Numbered from the stretch's first letter, positions 1 through 7,059 are shown. The stretch: DNA of 7,110 nt from Methanobacterium sp. (GCA_003151535.1 PLXT01000054.1:5584-12693), one strand, 5' to 3'. The notes: a model not told the origin generated them from the sequence alone. A program made the numbers and translations.

Positions 1-672
1 ACCGATAACCTACTCGAAATCTTAAAACAAAGCGGACTTAAAACCATTACAATTGCACCGGAATCAATTTGGAAGGTAAGGAAAGTTGCTAATAAATCTA
101 TTACCAATGAAATGATCGAGAGTGCAATTAAAACCGCATTTAAACATAGTTTGAACGTTAAGCTTTATTTCATGCTAGGACTTCCAACAGAAGACCAAAA
201 CGATATTAAATGTTTAGGAGATTATATTAAAGAACTTATCAAGATGGGACAGAGAAAAAATCAGGTACGTTTGAGTATAAACCCATTCATACCAAAACCA
301 CATACACCATTTCAGTGGGAAGGATTTAATTTAGAAGAGCTCAAATCCAAGATCAACTATATAAATTCAATTATCAAAATAAAATCATTTAAAATAGAAA
401 ATCCAAAAAATGCTCTGATTCAATACGTTTTATCACTGGGTGGCCAAAATTTAGGTGATGTTCTTGAACGTTCCATGAACGAAAAGATATCAGTTAAGGA
501 GTGGACAAAATTAGCCCATAAATGGGATCTAAACGATAAACTTCCATGGAAAAATATAGATGTTGGGATAAGTGATGCATTTCTAAAAAAAGAATATAAT
601 AATGCATTAAATGGTGATTTAACTCCATGGTGTGAAGAATTCAGATGCTATAACTGCGGAGCATGTGATTAA
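1..672 (+). CDS. Radical SAM protein, C-terminal part (5' end outside window)
   Basis: The frame is open from base 1 (first residues TDNLLEILKQSG) to the TAA at 670-672, so 223 C-terminal residues are present and the N-terminus lies upstream. ATG 112 is internal, because recognisable radical SAM sequence runs through residues 13-35 before it. Visible motifs are TITIAPES (residues 16-23), KLYFMLGLPTE (about 54-64, a late strand of the TIM barrel) and NPFIPKPHTPFQW (about 94-106). The C-terminus has LPWKNIDVGIS followed by LTPWCEEFRCYNCGACD, with three closely spaced Cys. This order matches, from memory, large B12-binding-type radical SAM proteins (TIGR03960-like) of unknown substrate. The N-terminal cobalamin domain and the CxxxCxxC cluster would lie outside the window, so the reaction cannot be assigned. 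The region usually reading PESGSxRLR reads PESIWKVRK here. Family call fairly sure; function unknown. Confidence 0.85.
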   Translation, partial: TDNLLEILKQSGLKTITIAPESIWKVRKVANKSITNEMIESAIKTAFKHSLNVKLYFMLGLPTEDQNDIKCLGDYIKELIKMGQRKNQVRLSINPFIPKPHTPFQWEGFNLEELKSKINYINSIIKIKSFKIENPKNALIQYVLSLGGQNLGDVLERSMNEKISVKEWTKLAHKWDLNDKLPWKNIDVGISDAFLKKEYNNALNGDLTPWCEEFRCYNCGACD

Positions 673-695
673 ATCGTTATCATTAATATACTTAC

Positions 696-701
696 TTTTT
701 T
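696..701 (+). terminator. Oligo-T stretch after the radical SAM gene
   Basis: Six T residues lie 24 bases after the stop of the radical SAM gene, in the AT-rich 40-bp gap between two converging genes. Archaeal RNA polymerase can terminate at such T-runs without a strong hairpin, so this is a plausible intrinsic terminator for the rightward transcript. No hairpin is evident. Confidence 0.4.
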
Positions 702-712
702 CATGTAATAAA

Positions 713-2128
713 CTAACCAAATCTTTTTCTAATTCTAATTATCAGTTCACGTACCTGTTTAATGAATTTTGCAAGAAATATTTCATCCCTATCAATGGTC
801 TGTGAAACATAATCCTCCCCTTCCATCAACTCTCTTCTAGCTGTTTTAATCTCGGTTCTTGGAGCAAATATTGCATAGACAGGTATGCCTAAAATTATTA
901 AAGAACCTCCAATAATTATCTGGTTAGGAGCACATTGAGACATTATATAAATTGCCACAAATACTCCCAAAACAGGTACTATCCACGGCAGTTTAAATCC
1001 TCCAGTATTATATTTTTTTCTAAGAGGGAATACCGAGACACATGTTAAAAGATAACAGAATAACAAAGTAAAAACTGACAAGATTATAAGTTCACTTATG
1101 GTACCGAATACTGCAGCTATAAATGTTACCATACCTTGAATTATTAGGGAAACATATGGGGTTTCATATTTTGGATGTACTTTGGCAAACATTCTCGGTA
1201 GTAATCCATCTGCTGCCATTGCATAGGGAATCCGTGCAGCAGACAAAATTCCTGCCTCATCACTCCCCGATATTGAAAGTAATGCACCTATACTTAAAAA
1301 TCCTGCACCAATCGCACCTACAAGTGTGTAACCAGCTAAGGAAAGTGGGGCGGTTGATAATGAAAGCTGCATCCATGGGACCAGACCTAATATTACGAAA
1401 TTGGTTAAAACGTAGAAAAGAGCAATGACTCCCATTCCAATACCAATTGCTAAGGGTATGGTTTTTTTTGAATCAATTATTTCATCAGAAGGAACTGTAA
1501 CTAGTTCAAATCCAACATATGCCCAGAATATCAGTACAATGGCACTTCCAAGACCACCAAACCCTAAGGGTGCTATGGGTGTGAAATTTGCAATTAACAG
1601 CGCGGGTTTTAATATAAAATATGCTATTCCTGCTATGGTAAATATCAGTATTGGGGCTATTTTAAGAATTGTTAAAATATCATTGGCTTTACCAGCCTGT
1701 CGCACACCAAAGTAATTAATAAATGTTAAAAATAACACGAAAAGAAATTTAATTATGATTTGAAAAACTTGTGGCATGTGTGGAATAAAAAATTCAAGAT
1801 ATGCAACAAAAGCCAGGGGAAATACAGCTATTGAACTCCATTCTGCTATTAAAAGAGACCATCCAGCTATAAATCCGGTAAAATTTCCAAAAGCTCTCCT
1901 AGCATAGGCATAGGGGCCCCCAACTTCAGGCACTAAAGATGAACATTCTGCAAAACATAAAGCAATTACAATAGCCATAACTCCTGCTATTAGCCAAGCA
2001 AACACTGCAAAAGGTCCTAATAGTCCGGCTCCAAATGATGCAGCAATATAAATATCTGCACCAACAATTGTACCAATAACAAGACTCACAACATCATAAA
2101 GACCCAATGATCTATTTAATCCTGACAT
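713..2128 (-). CDS. APC-superfamily amino acid/polyamine permease
   Basis: A 471-residue integral membrane protein of the usual length for amino acid-polyamine-organocation transporters. Hydrophobic segments run through most of residues 15-425, consistent with about 12 helices. Family landmarks are GPYAYARRAFG (71-81, after TM2), FWAYVGFE (201-208, TM6, part of the unwound substrate site) and GILSAARIPYAMAADGLLP (293-311). The last roughly 48 residues are charged and probably form a cytoplasmic tail. The TM1 motif, usually GxGIF, reads GADIY (23-27), placing Asp25 where small residues normally contact the substrate backbone. It likely imports an amino acid or amine by coupling to H+ or Na+; the substrate cannot be read from sequence. 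The start is the ATG at 2128. There is no Shine-Dalgarno, and the clear TATA box lies only about 13 bases upstream, too close for this gene. It diverges from the aminotransferase. Confidence 0.9.
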   Translation of the reverse strand: MSGLNRSLGLYDVVSLVIGTIVGADIYIAASFGAGLLGPFAVFAWLIAGVMAIVIALCFAECSSLVPEVGGPYAYARRAFGNFTGFIAGWSLLIAEWSSIAVFPLAFVAYLEFFIPHMPQVFQIIIKFLFVLFLTFINYFGVRQAGKANDILTILKIAPILIFTIAGIAYFILKPALLIANFTPIAPLGFGGLGSAIVLIFWAYVGFELVTVPSDEIIDSKKTIPLAIGIGMGVIALFYVLTNFVILGLVPWMQLSLSTAPLSLAGYTLVGAIGAGFLSIGALLSISGSDEAGILSAARIPYAMAADGLLPRMFAKVHPKYETPYVSLIIQGMVTFIAAVFGTISELIILSVFTLLFCYLLTCVSVFPLRKKYNTGGFKLPWIVPVLGVFVAIYIMSQCAPNQIIIGGSLIILGIPVYAIFAPRTEIKTARRELMEGEDYVSQTIDRDEIFLAKFIKQVRELIIRIRKRFG

Positions 2129-2135
2129 CTATTCG

Positions 2136-2146
2136 ATATATATAAT
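2136..2146 (+). promoter_or_regulatory. TATA box in the divergent intergenic region
   Basis: The 11-base AT alternation ATATATATAAT is a near-perfect archaeal TATA element. Its centre (about 2141) is 25 bases before 2166, so it fits initiation for the rightward aminotransferase, giving a leader of about 11 nt before ATG 2177. The same element on the other strand would start the permease transcript inside its own coding region, so it probably does not serve that gene unless the permease start is further in. A weaker candidate for the permease is the TAATATT-like stretch near 2172-2180. Confidence 0.6.
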
Positions 2147-2176
2147 TGAAAACAAAAATAAGTATTGGCAAATATT

Positions 2177-3289
2177 ATGCAACCTTCAAAACGTGTAAGA
2201 TCAATAAATCTTTCTGAGATAAGGAAAATGTTCGAAAAGGCAGGTAAAAATTCAATAAACCTTGGGCTTGGAGAACCAGACTTCAACACCCCTGAACATA
2301 TAATAGAAGCGGCTTCAATCGCTATGCGAGAAGGTTTCACCCATTATACCTCAAATATGGGAATTTTGGAACTAAGAGAAGCAATATCAAAAAAGCTTAA
2401 AAAAGACAATGGAATCAACGCATCAACAGAATCTATCCTGGTAACTGTTGGTGCCAGTGAAGCTATATATATGTGCATGCAGGCATTGGTAGACCCGGGT
2501 GATGAAGTTCTAATTCCTGATCCTGGTTTTTTATCGTATAAGGCCTGTGTCAATCTTGCAAGGGGTGTTGCTCGTGGAGTTCAGCTCAAATTAGAAAATG
2601 ATCTTAGAATGACATCTGAAGACATCACAGATTCAATAACAGACAAGACCAAGGCCATTATTTTGAATTCACCATCAAATCCCACTGGAAGTGTTATGAA
2701 AAAGGAGGATATTAAATCAATAGCCGAAATAGCCGATGATAATGGTATCTATTTAATATCTGATGAAGTGTACGAGAAAATAATATACGATGAAAAACAT
2801 CACAGTCCAGCCAAATTTTGTGAAAACGGAATTACCATAAATGGATTCTCAAAATCCTATGCAATGACTGGGTTTAGAATTGGGTATGTAACAGCAAATT
2901 CAGAAATAACGGAAGAACTGTTAAAAATACATCAATATACAACGGCTTGTGCAAGTTCTATGATACAAAAAGGAGCTTTAGCTGCATTAGAAGGACCTCA
3001 AAATAGTGTAGATGAAATGGTCTCTGAATTCAAAAGACGAAGAAATTTAATTATTAAAAGACTGGATGATATGGGAATTGAATGTAGCAAACCTCATGGA
3101 GCATTCTATGTATTTCCCCATGTTGACAATCCTGTTGAATTTGTTAAGGAAGGACTGAAAAAGGGAGTTGTTATGGTTAATGGAGGAGCATTTGGGATTC
3201 ATGGAAAAAATCATATTAGATTATCCTATGCAACATCCTATAACCAATTAGAAGAGGCTATGAACAGATTAGAATCCATGAACATATAA
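2177..3289 (+). CDS. Class I/II PLP-dependent aminotransferase (aspartate aminotransferase-like)
   Basis: A 370-residue fold-type I transaminase of normal family length (COG0436-like). All key residues are present: the PLP phosphate loop GASEAIYM (92-99), Asn168 in SPSNPTG, Asp196 and Tyr199 in SDEVY, the Schiff-base Lys226 in GFSKSYAMTG, Arg234 in FRIGY, and Arg348 in HIRLSYA, which binds the substrate alpha-carboxylate. It should catalyse reversible amino transfer between an amino acid (aspartate, alanine or a branched/aromatic one) and 2-oxoglutarate in the cytoplasm; the exact substrate is not readable. A TTG at 2165 would add four residues, but ATG 2177 gives the typical N-terminus. There is no Shine-Dalgarno, and the TATA box at 2136-2146 predicts a very short leader. 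The QueG-like gene begins 24 bases after the stop, suggesting one operon. Confidence 0.92.
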   Translation: MQPSKRVRSINLSEIRKMFEKAGKNSINLGLGEPDFNTPEHIIEAASIAMREGFTHYTSNMGILELREAISKKLKKDNGINASTESILVTVGASEAIYMCMQALVDPGDEVLIPDPGFLSYKACVNLARGVARGVQLKLENDLRMTSEDITDSITDKTKAIILNSPSNPTGSVMKKEDIKSIAEIADDNGIYLISDEVYEKIIYDEKHHSPAKFCENGITINGFSKSYAMTGFRIGYVTANSEITEELLKIHQYTTACASSMIQKGALAALEGPQNSVDEMVSEFKRRRNLIIKRLDDMGIECSKPHGAFYVFPHVDNPVEFVKEGLKKGVVMVNGGAFGIHGKNHIRLSYATSYNQLEEAMNRLESMNI

Positions 3290-3302
3290 TATTACTCTTA
3301 AA

Positions 3303-3306
3303 AAGG
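3303..3306 (+). promoter_or_regulatory. Short ribosome binding site for the QueG-like gene
   Basis: AAGG lies 7 bases before ATG 3314, a normal distance. It supports translation from that ATG in a message shared with the preceding aminotransferase. The overlapping TTG at 3311 would have a 4-base spacing and is less likely. Confidence 0.45.
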
Positions 3307-3313
3307 TTATTTG

Positions 3314-4150
3314 ATGAAAATTAAAGCAATTAAAGAAGATTTGATTATCAAGGCTCGAGAAATGGGTATACCTTTGATTGGATTTGCTCCCGTTGGAAGA
3401 TGGTCTGATCCTCCAAAAAAACTTCCAAACAAGTTTAATGAATGGATACCAGAAGAATTCTGGCCACAATCTATTTATCCTGAAACTAAAACAGTTATAG
3501 TAATTGGCCTTCCGGTTCAACTCCCAATTGTTGAAACAGCACCTTCAATATATTATCATGAACTTTATACAATAGTAAACAATCTTCTAGATAGTAAGGC
3601 GTACGAGATTTCTAATTATCTGACAGAAAAGGGTTATCCTTCCATATATCTTCCAAGGGATGGTTATGGAAACATAGATGTTCTTATTAAAAATCCTGTA
3701 GCATTCTTCTCCCATAAACATGCAGCTTATCTAGCTGGTATGGGATCCTTTGGGGAAAATAATGTTCTGCTCACCAAGGAGTATGGACCAAGGGTTAGAT
3801 TCACATCCATATTTACATCAGCCACGATTGAGGAAGATCCTATCACCGGAGAAGACCTCTGTACACACTGCAAAAGATGTATTACCCAGTGTCCAGTAAA
3901 TGCAATTCCTAATCAATTAGAATCAAATAATAATTCCAGTAATGATTATAGGCCAATTGATAAAATAGCCTGTGCAACAAGGAGTAAAATTCTCAGGAAA
4001 GATTATAAATCTCCCTGTGGTATCTGTATCAAGGTCTGTCCAGTTGGAATGGATAGAAAAATATTCAATAGGGAAGATATGTCCATTTACACCGAGAACA
4101 GTAAATATAAACAAGCATGGGATCATGTTAAAAAATATGGTACCAAATAA
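3314..4150 (+). CDS. QueG-like corrinoid/[4Fe-4S] reductase family protein, substrate unknown
   Basis: A 278-residue soluble protein related to epoxyqueuosine reductase (COG1600), shorter than typical bacterial QueG of about 380 residues. The C-terminal part carries two ferredoxin-type clusters: Cys183, 186, 189 and 193 (CxxCxxCxxxCP) and Cys220 with Cys235, 238 and 242 (CxxCxxxCP). AGMGSFGENNVLLTKEYG (141-158) aligns by eye with the QueG AGLGWIGKN...YG segment, which in QueG lies at the cobalamin/substrate site. Just before it, the QueG pattern D-x-A-P-v-x-E-R is replaced by KNPVAFFSHK (126-135), so the proton-donating Asp seems absent. Archaea make archaeosine rather than queuosine, so the usual QueG name is probably wrong for function; a B12-dependent reduction of another substrate is inference. 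The start is ATG 3314, with AAGG 7 bases upstream. Likely cotranscribed with the upstream aminotransferase. Confidence 0.82.
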   Translation: MKIKAIKEDLIIKAREMGIPLIGFAPVGRWSDPPKKLPNKFNEWIPEEFWPQSIYPETKTVIVIGLPVQLPIVETAPSIYYHELYTIVNNLLDSKAYEISNYLTEKGYPSIYLPRDGYGNIDVLIKNPVAFFSHKHAAYLAGMGSFGENNVLLTKEYGPRVRFTSIFTSATIEEDPITGEDLCTHCKRCITQCPVNAIPNQLESNNNSSNDYRPIDKIACATRSKILRKDYKSPCGICIKVCPVGMDRKIFNREDMSIYTENSKYKQAWDHVKKYGTK

Positions 4151-4157
4151 TTGGGGC

Positions 4158-4169
4158 ATTATAATATTC
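4158..4169 (+). promoter_or_regulatory. Possible TATA box before the second aminotransferase
   Basis: ATTATAATATTC lies in the 72-base gap between the QueG-like gene and the next start. Its centre would place initiation near 4189, giving a leader of about 34 bases that includes the GGAG site. It is weaker than the other TATA boxes in the window, and the downstream gene may instead be expressed by read-through. Confidence 0.3.
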
Positions 4170-4189
4170 ATAGAACCCACATGGACCTA

Positions 4190-4196
4190 TTTTTTT
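4190..4196 (+). terminator. T7 run after the QueG-like gene
   Basis: Seven consecutive T residues lie 39 bases after the QueG-like stop and 26 bases before the next start codon. This could end or attenuate the upstream transcript by archaeal oligo-T termination. No stem-loop is obvious in front of it. Confidence 0.35.
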
Positions 4197-4210
4197 AGAA
4201 TAATGAAATG

Positions 4211-4214
4211 GGAG
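4211..4214 (+). promoter_or_regulatory. Ribosome binding site deciding the second aminotransferase start
   Basis: GGAG ends 8 bases before ATG 4223, ideal spacing. The alternative in-frame ATG at 4208 overlaps this site and has no purine-rich motif ahead of it, so 4223 is the more likely start. Confidence 0.65.
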
Positions 4215-4222
4215 ATAAGTTA

Positions 4223-5404
4223 ATGAAAGAATTATTTGCAGACAGGATGAGTAACGTACCGAGATCATTTGTAAGAGAAATTCTTAGGGTTACAGAGGAT
4301 CCTGATATTATATCATTTGCTGGCGGACTTCCAAATCCTATTTCATTCCCACATAATGAAATTGCAAAGTCAGCAGCTGCTGTTCTTGAAGATTCAAGCA
4401 ATGAAGCTCTCCAATATGGTTCTACTGAAGGTTACAAACCATTAAGGGAATATATTGCTAAAAGGTATCAAAATTCTGGTTTGGATATAAATTCAGATAA
4501 TATTCTCATGATCAATGGATCACAACAGGGATTGGATTTAGTTGGTAAAGTATTTCTAAACAGAGAAGATGTGGTACTGATTGAGAGACCTACTTATCTA
4601 GCTGCTATACAATCCTTTGGTTTGTACGAACCCAAATTTGTTTCAGTACCTTTATTAGAAGATGGAGTAGATCTCGATGTGCTTGAAGATATGATCGAGT
4701 CTTTAAATCCTAAACTTTTTTATTCGATCCCTAATTTTCAGAATCCAACGGGAATAACTTACTCAAAAAATAAACGGGAGAAAATTGGAGCTATATTCAA
4801 TAAAAACGACACTATTCTAGTTGAAGATAATCCATACGGTGAGATAAGATTTATAGGAAAAGATTTACCTCCTATTAAAAGTTATCTTGATAAATCTGTT
4901 CTTCTTGGTTCTTTTTCAAAAATTGTTTCACCGGGTATGAGGCTTGGATGGATTGTTGCAGATAATGACATTATGAATCATCTTATCACAGCAAAACAGG
5001 CGTCAGATCTACATTCAAACTATTTATCACAGATGATAGTACACCGTTACCTTACAGGATACAATGTAGAAGATCATATCCAGCATATAAGGGATATGTA
5101 CCGGATACAACGGGATTGTATGGTTAACATGATTAAAAAATACTTTCCATCGGATGTTAAGTACACCAAACCCGAAGGTGGGATGTTTTTATGGGTAACC
5201 TTACCAGAGGGCATGTCTTCAATGGAGTTATTTGAAGTTGCAATAAGAGATAATGTGGCATTTGTACCGGGTGAAGCATTCTATTCAAATAATCCTAAAA
5301 TTAATACCTTGAGGTTAAACTTTTCTAATTCTAATGAAAAAAAGATAGAGGAAGGTATAAAAAGATTAGGTCATGCTATAAAATATTTAAAGCAAATAGA
5401 ATAA
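4223..5404 (+). CDS. PLP-dependent aminotransferase, 2-aminoadipate/aromatic (LysN/KAT-like) group
   Basis: A 393-residue fold-type I transaminase resembling COG1167 enzymes without the GntR DNA-binding domain, at the usual length for LysN and archaeal aromatic aminotransferases. Landmarks are ISFAGGLPNP (30-39), the YGSTEGYKPLREYI stretch (65-78), the PLP phosphate loop NGSQQGLDL (98-106), Asn174 in NFQNPTG, Asp202 and Tyr205 in VEDNPYGEI, the Schiff-base Lys233 in GSFSKIVSPGMRLGW with Arg240, and Arg364 in NTLRLNFS. All catalytic residues are present, so it should be active. Likely donors are aromatic amino acids, 2-aminoadipate, leucine or related compounds, with 2-oxoglutarate as acceptor; sequence alone does not choose. 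An in-frame ATG at 4208 would add five residues, but GGAG at 4211-4214 favours 4223. It is co-directional with the previous two genes but separated by 72 bases, so it may have its own promoter. Confidence 0.92.
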   Translation: MKELFADRMSNVPRSFVREILRVTEDPDIISFAGGLPNPISFPHNEIAKSAAAVLEDSSNEALQYGSTEGYKPLREYIAKRYQNSGLDINSDNILMINGSQQGLDLVGKVFLNREDVVLIERPTYLAAIQSFGLYEPKFVSVPLLEDGVDLDVLEDMIESLNPKLFYSIPNFQNPTGITYSKNKREKIGAIFNKNDTILVEDNPYGEIRFIGKDLPPIKSYLDKSVLLGSFSKIVSPGMRLGWIVADNDIMNHLITAKQASDLHSNYLSQMIVHRYLTGYNVEDHIQHIRDMYRIQRDCMVNMIKKYFPSDVKYTKPEGGMFLWVTLPEGMSSMELFEVAIRDNVAFVPGEAFYSNNPKINTLRLNFSNSNEKKIEEGIKRLGHAIKYLKQIE

Positions 5405-5465
5405 TAAACCTCAAAATAAATTTAAAGATTAAACTATCTTTTAAAATATATTAAATAATAAAATT
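5405..5465. terminator. AT-rich convergent 3' region
   Basis: This 61-base gap lies between the ends of the second aminotransferase and the leftward glycosylase gene. It is almost pure A/T, with short T-runs on both strands (TCTTTT rightward; TTTTATTATTT leftward, right after the glycosylase stop). It probably serves as a bidirectional termination zone; I see no gene or hairpin in it. Confidence 0.4.
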
Positions 5466-6366
5466 TTAACATCCTGCTCTCAAGTAATATTCCCAATAGC
5501 CTTTATACGCTTCATATCCTTCTTCTATCTTTCTAAGTTCTGATTTTGAAATTTTTGAACCATATACTTTCTCGGCACATTTTATGAGCATTCTATCATT
5601 TCCATAAAGCTCTTCCATCCTTCCAAGACCCCTTATAAGTTCTAAATGGGCAGACCATTCACCTATACCCTTTATGTTTAGTAACCAATCTTTCACTTCT
5701 TCAATAGGGGCTTTCCTTAAAAAATCCTCATCAACTTCTGCAAATGATTCTGAAACATTGAAGAGATACTCGGATTTTCTACTATTTTTAAGAAGCGATC
5801 TAAGTTTTTCTAATCCTAAATTTTTGATCTGTTCAGCTGATGGGAATGTCCCGTAATTAACACCTTCAATGGTTATCTTATCGCCCACAGACTGTATTAA
5901 CCTTTCTTTTATTGTATGGGCTGCTTTCATCGAAATTCTTTGACTTAAAACAGCCCCCTCCAGCACCTTCAAATGGAGTTAAAAATTTAACTTGATGTAA
6001 TCCATAAAGTTTATTTATAACTGGCTTAAAAGCATTGTCATTCAATCCATGACTATAAAATGGTTTTAAATCATCATTCAAACTCAGATAAAATTTTATT
6101 CTATGTAATAATTCTGATTTAATATCATCTTCTATGGTTTTACCTGAAAAAATAGTATATAATAAAACTGGTTTTTCAACGGTTCCTTGATCTTCGAGTT
6201 TAAAAGCCAAGGTTTGATCTTCTAAATACAAAGCCTTGGTAAAGGATTGATCATTAAATGTTTGTTCACCATTAGTTGGTGTAAACATATTCATAAAATT
6301 AATAGATTTAGAAAAATCAAATGGTGAAGTTGGAAAAATTTTTCCTTGAACGCTTTTAACCTTCAT
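5466..6366 (-). pseudogene. AlkA-like DNA-3-methyladenine glycosylase, interrupted by a one-base frameshift
   Basis: Two overlapping leftward frames (6366 to 5878, and 5972 to 5466) form one HhH-GPD glycosylase. Removing one C from the C5 run at 5954-5958 joins them into 299 residues, a normal AlkA length, with the expected core PFEGAGGAVLSQRIS (131-145). The C-terminal half has the helix-hairpin-helix IKGIGEWSA (231-239), then IRGLGR (244-249) and YGNDRMLIK (254-262), where Asp257 fits the AlkA catalytic aspartate. The hairpin lacks the Lys typical of bifunctional OGG1 enzymes, so a monofunctional glycosylase removing alkylated purines is expected. ATG 6366 is preceded by GGTGA with a 6-base gap. 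The rest is undamaged, with no other stop, so the shift may be recent, a homopolymer sequencing error, or less likely a recoding site. As written, only a truncated N-terminal half or a domainless second half could be made. Confidence 0.85.
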
Positions 6367-6372
6367 TTTTTT

Positions 6373-6377
6373 TCACC
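6373..6377 (-). promoter_or_regulatory. Strong ribosome binding site of the glycosylase gene
   Basis: On the minus strand TTTGGTGA precedes the ATG at 6366 with six A between. GGTGA is complementary to the 3' end of methanogen 16S rRNA. This is the strongest such site in the window and fixes the glycosylase start. Confidence 0.75.
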
Positions 6378-6394
6378 AAAGGTTATAATTAAAA

Positions 6395-6479
6395 CGCCGG
6401 GGCCGGGATTTGAACCCGGGTGATCCAAAGGATCAGTGGATTAGCAGTCCACCGCCGTACCAGGCTGGGCCACCCCGAC
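6395..6479 (-). tRNA. tRNA-Ser (anticodon GCU)
   Basis: An 85-nt class II tRNA. The acceptor stem pairs GTCGGGG (6473-6479) with CCCCGGC (6396-6402), with one G-U pair and discriminator G at 6395. The D stem is GCC/GGC with GG in the loop. The anticodon stem GTGGA/TCCAC encloses CTGCTAA, giving anticodon GCU (6443-6445), which reads AGC and AGU serine codons. The long variable arm TGATCC-TTT-GGATCA is typical of tRNA-Ser. The T stem is CCGGG/CCCGG with loop TTCAAAT. No 3' CCA is encoded, as is common in archaea, and there is no intron. It lies between the SRP RNA gene and the glycosylase gene on the same strand. AT-rich TATA-like stretches on the minus strand near 6494-6517 could serve as its promoter. 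Confidence 0.97.
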
Positions 6480-6623
6480 AAAATACTTTCAGTTAATTAT
6501 AGAAAATTGATTAAAAGTGTGTAAATTTAGTATCAATTAAAATGCTCGTATTCAAATCATTTATCAGACATGGTTTAAAAGCTTTTGGAATTTTATTTAA
6601 TGCTCTCAATGAATATTAATTTA
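6480..6623. other. Intergenic spacer between SRP RNA and tRNA-Ser
   Basis: These 144 AT-rich bases hold no credible gene. Seen here are a perfect 10-base palindrome AAAAGCTTTT (6577-6586), two AATGCTC copies (about 6540 and 6599), and TATA-like stretches near 6494-6517 that could serve the leftward tRNA gene. No clear T-run terminator follows the SRP RNA, so read-through from SRP RNA into tRNA-Ser is possible. Confidence 0.5.
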
Positions 6624-6936
<313 letters not shown>

Positions 6937-7048
6937 AATCTTTATGTTTATTAGTATTTGAACCTTGTGATCTATCTTAAATAAACTTTTAAAAATAATT
7001 ATTTAAATAGAATTTTATTCAAAATTAATTGCCTTAAAACAAAAAATA

Positions 7049-7059
7049 TTTTTATATTT
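7049..7059 (+). promoter_or_regulatory. TATA box for the gene at 7079
   Basis: TTTTTATATTT follows an A-rich BRE-like tract (about 7038-7046). Its centre, near 7055, is about 25 bases before the ATG at 7079, the usual archaeal TATA-to-start distance. This predicts transcription beginning at or next to the start codon. Confidence 0.65.

Noticed and set aside
1123..1715. Two plus-strand frames opposite the permease
   Set aside because: They are antisense to a gene with clear family motifs along its full length and have no ribosome binding site or recognisable domain.
2116..2553. Minus-strand frames opposite the first aminotransferase
   Set aside because: They are antisense to the conserved N-terminal half of the enzyme and lack start signals.
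3972..4223. Frames overlapping the end of the QueG-like gene on both strands
   Set aside because: They are shadows of the Cys-rich coding sequence; the plus frame runs into the next gene's start and has no domain.
5878..6366. Reading the N-terminal glycosylase frame as a separate 162-residue protein
   Set aside because: After residue 137 the frame gives a low-complexity, unrelated tail, while the other frame continues the HhH-GPD fold exactly at the expected place.
6577..6586. Palindrome AAAAGCTTTT as an operator or terminator
   Set aside because: A ten-base palindrome of mostly A and T is expected by chance in such AT-rich DNA and it is not placed next to a promoter or a gene end.
6540..6623. 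Possible C/D box sRNA or other small RNA between SRP RNA and tRNA-Ser
   Set aside because: CTGA and TGATAAA-like words occur but in the wrong order and without a C/D kink-turn pairing; nothing else supports an RNA gene.
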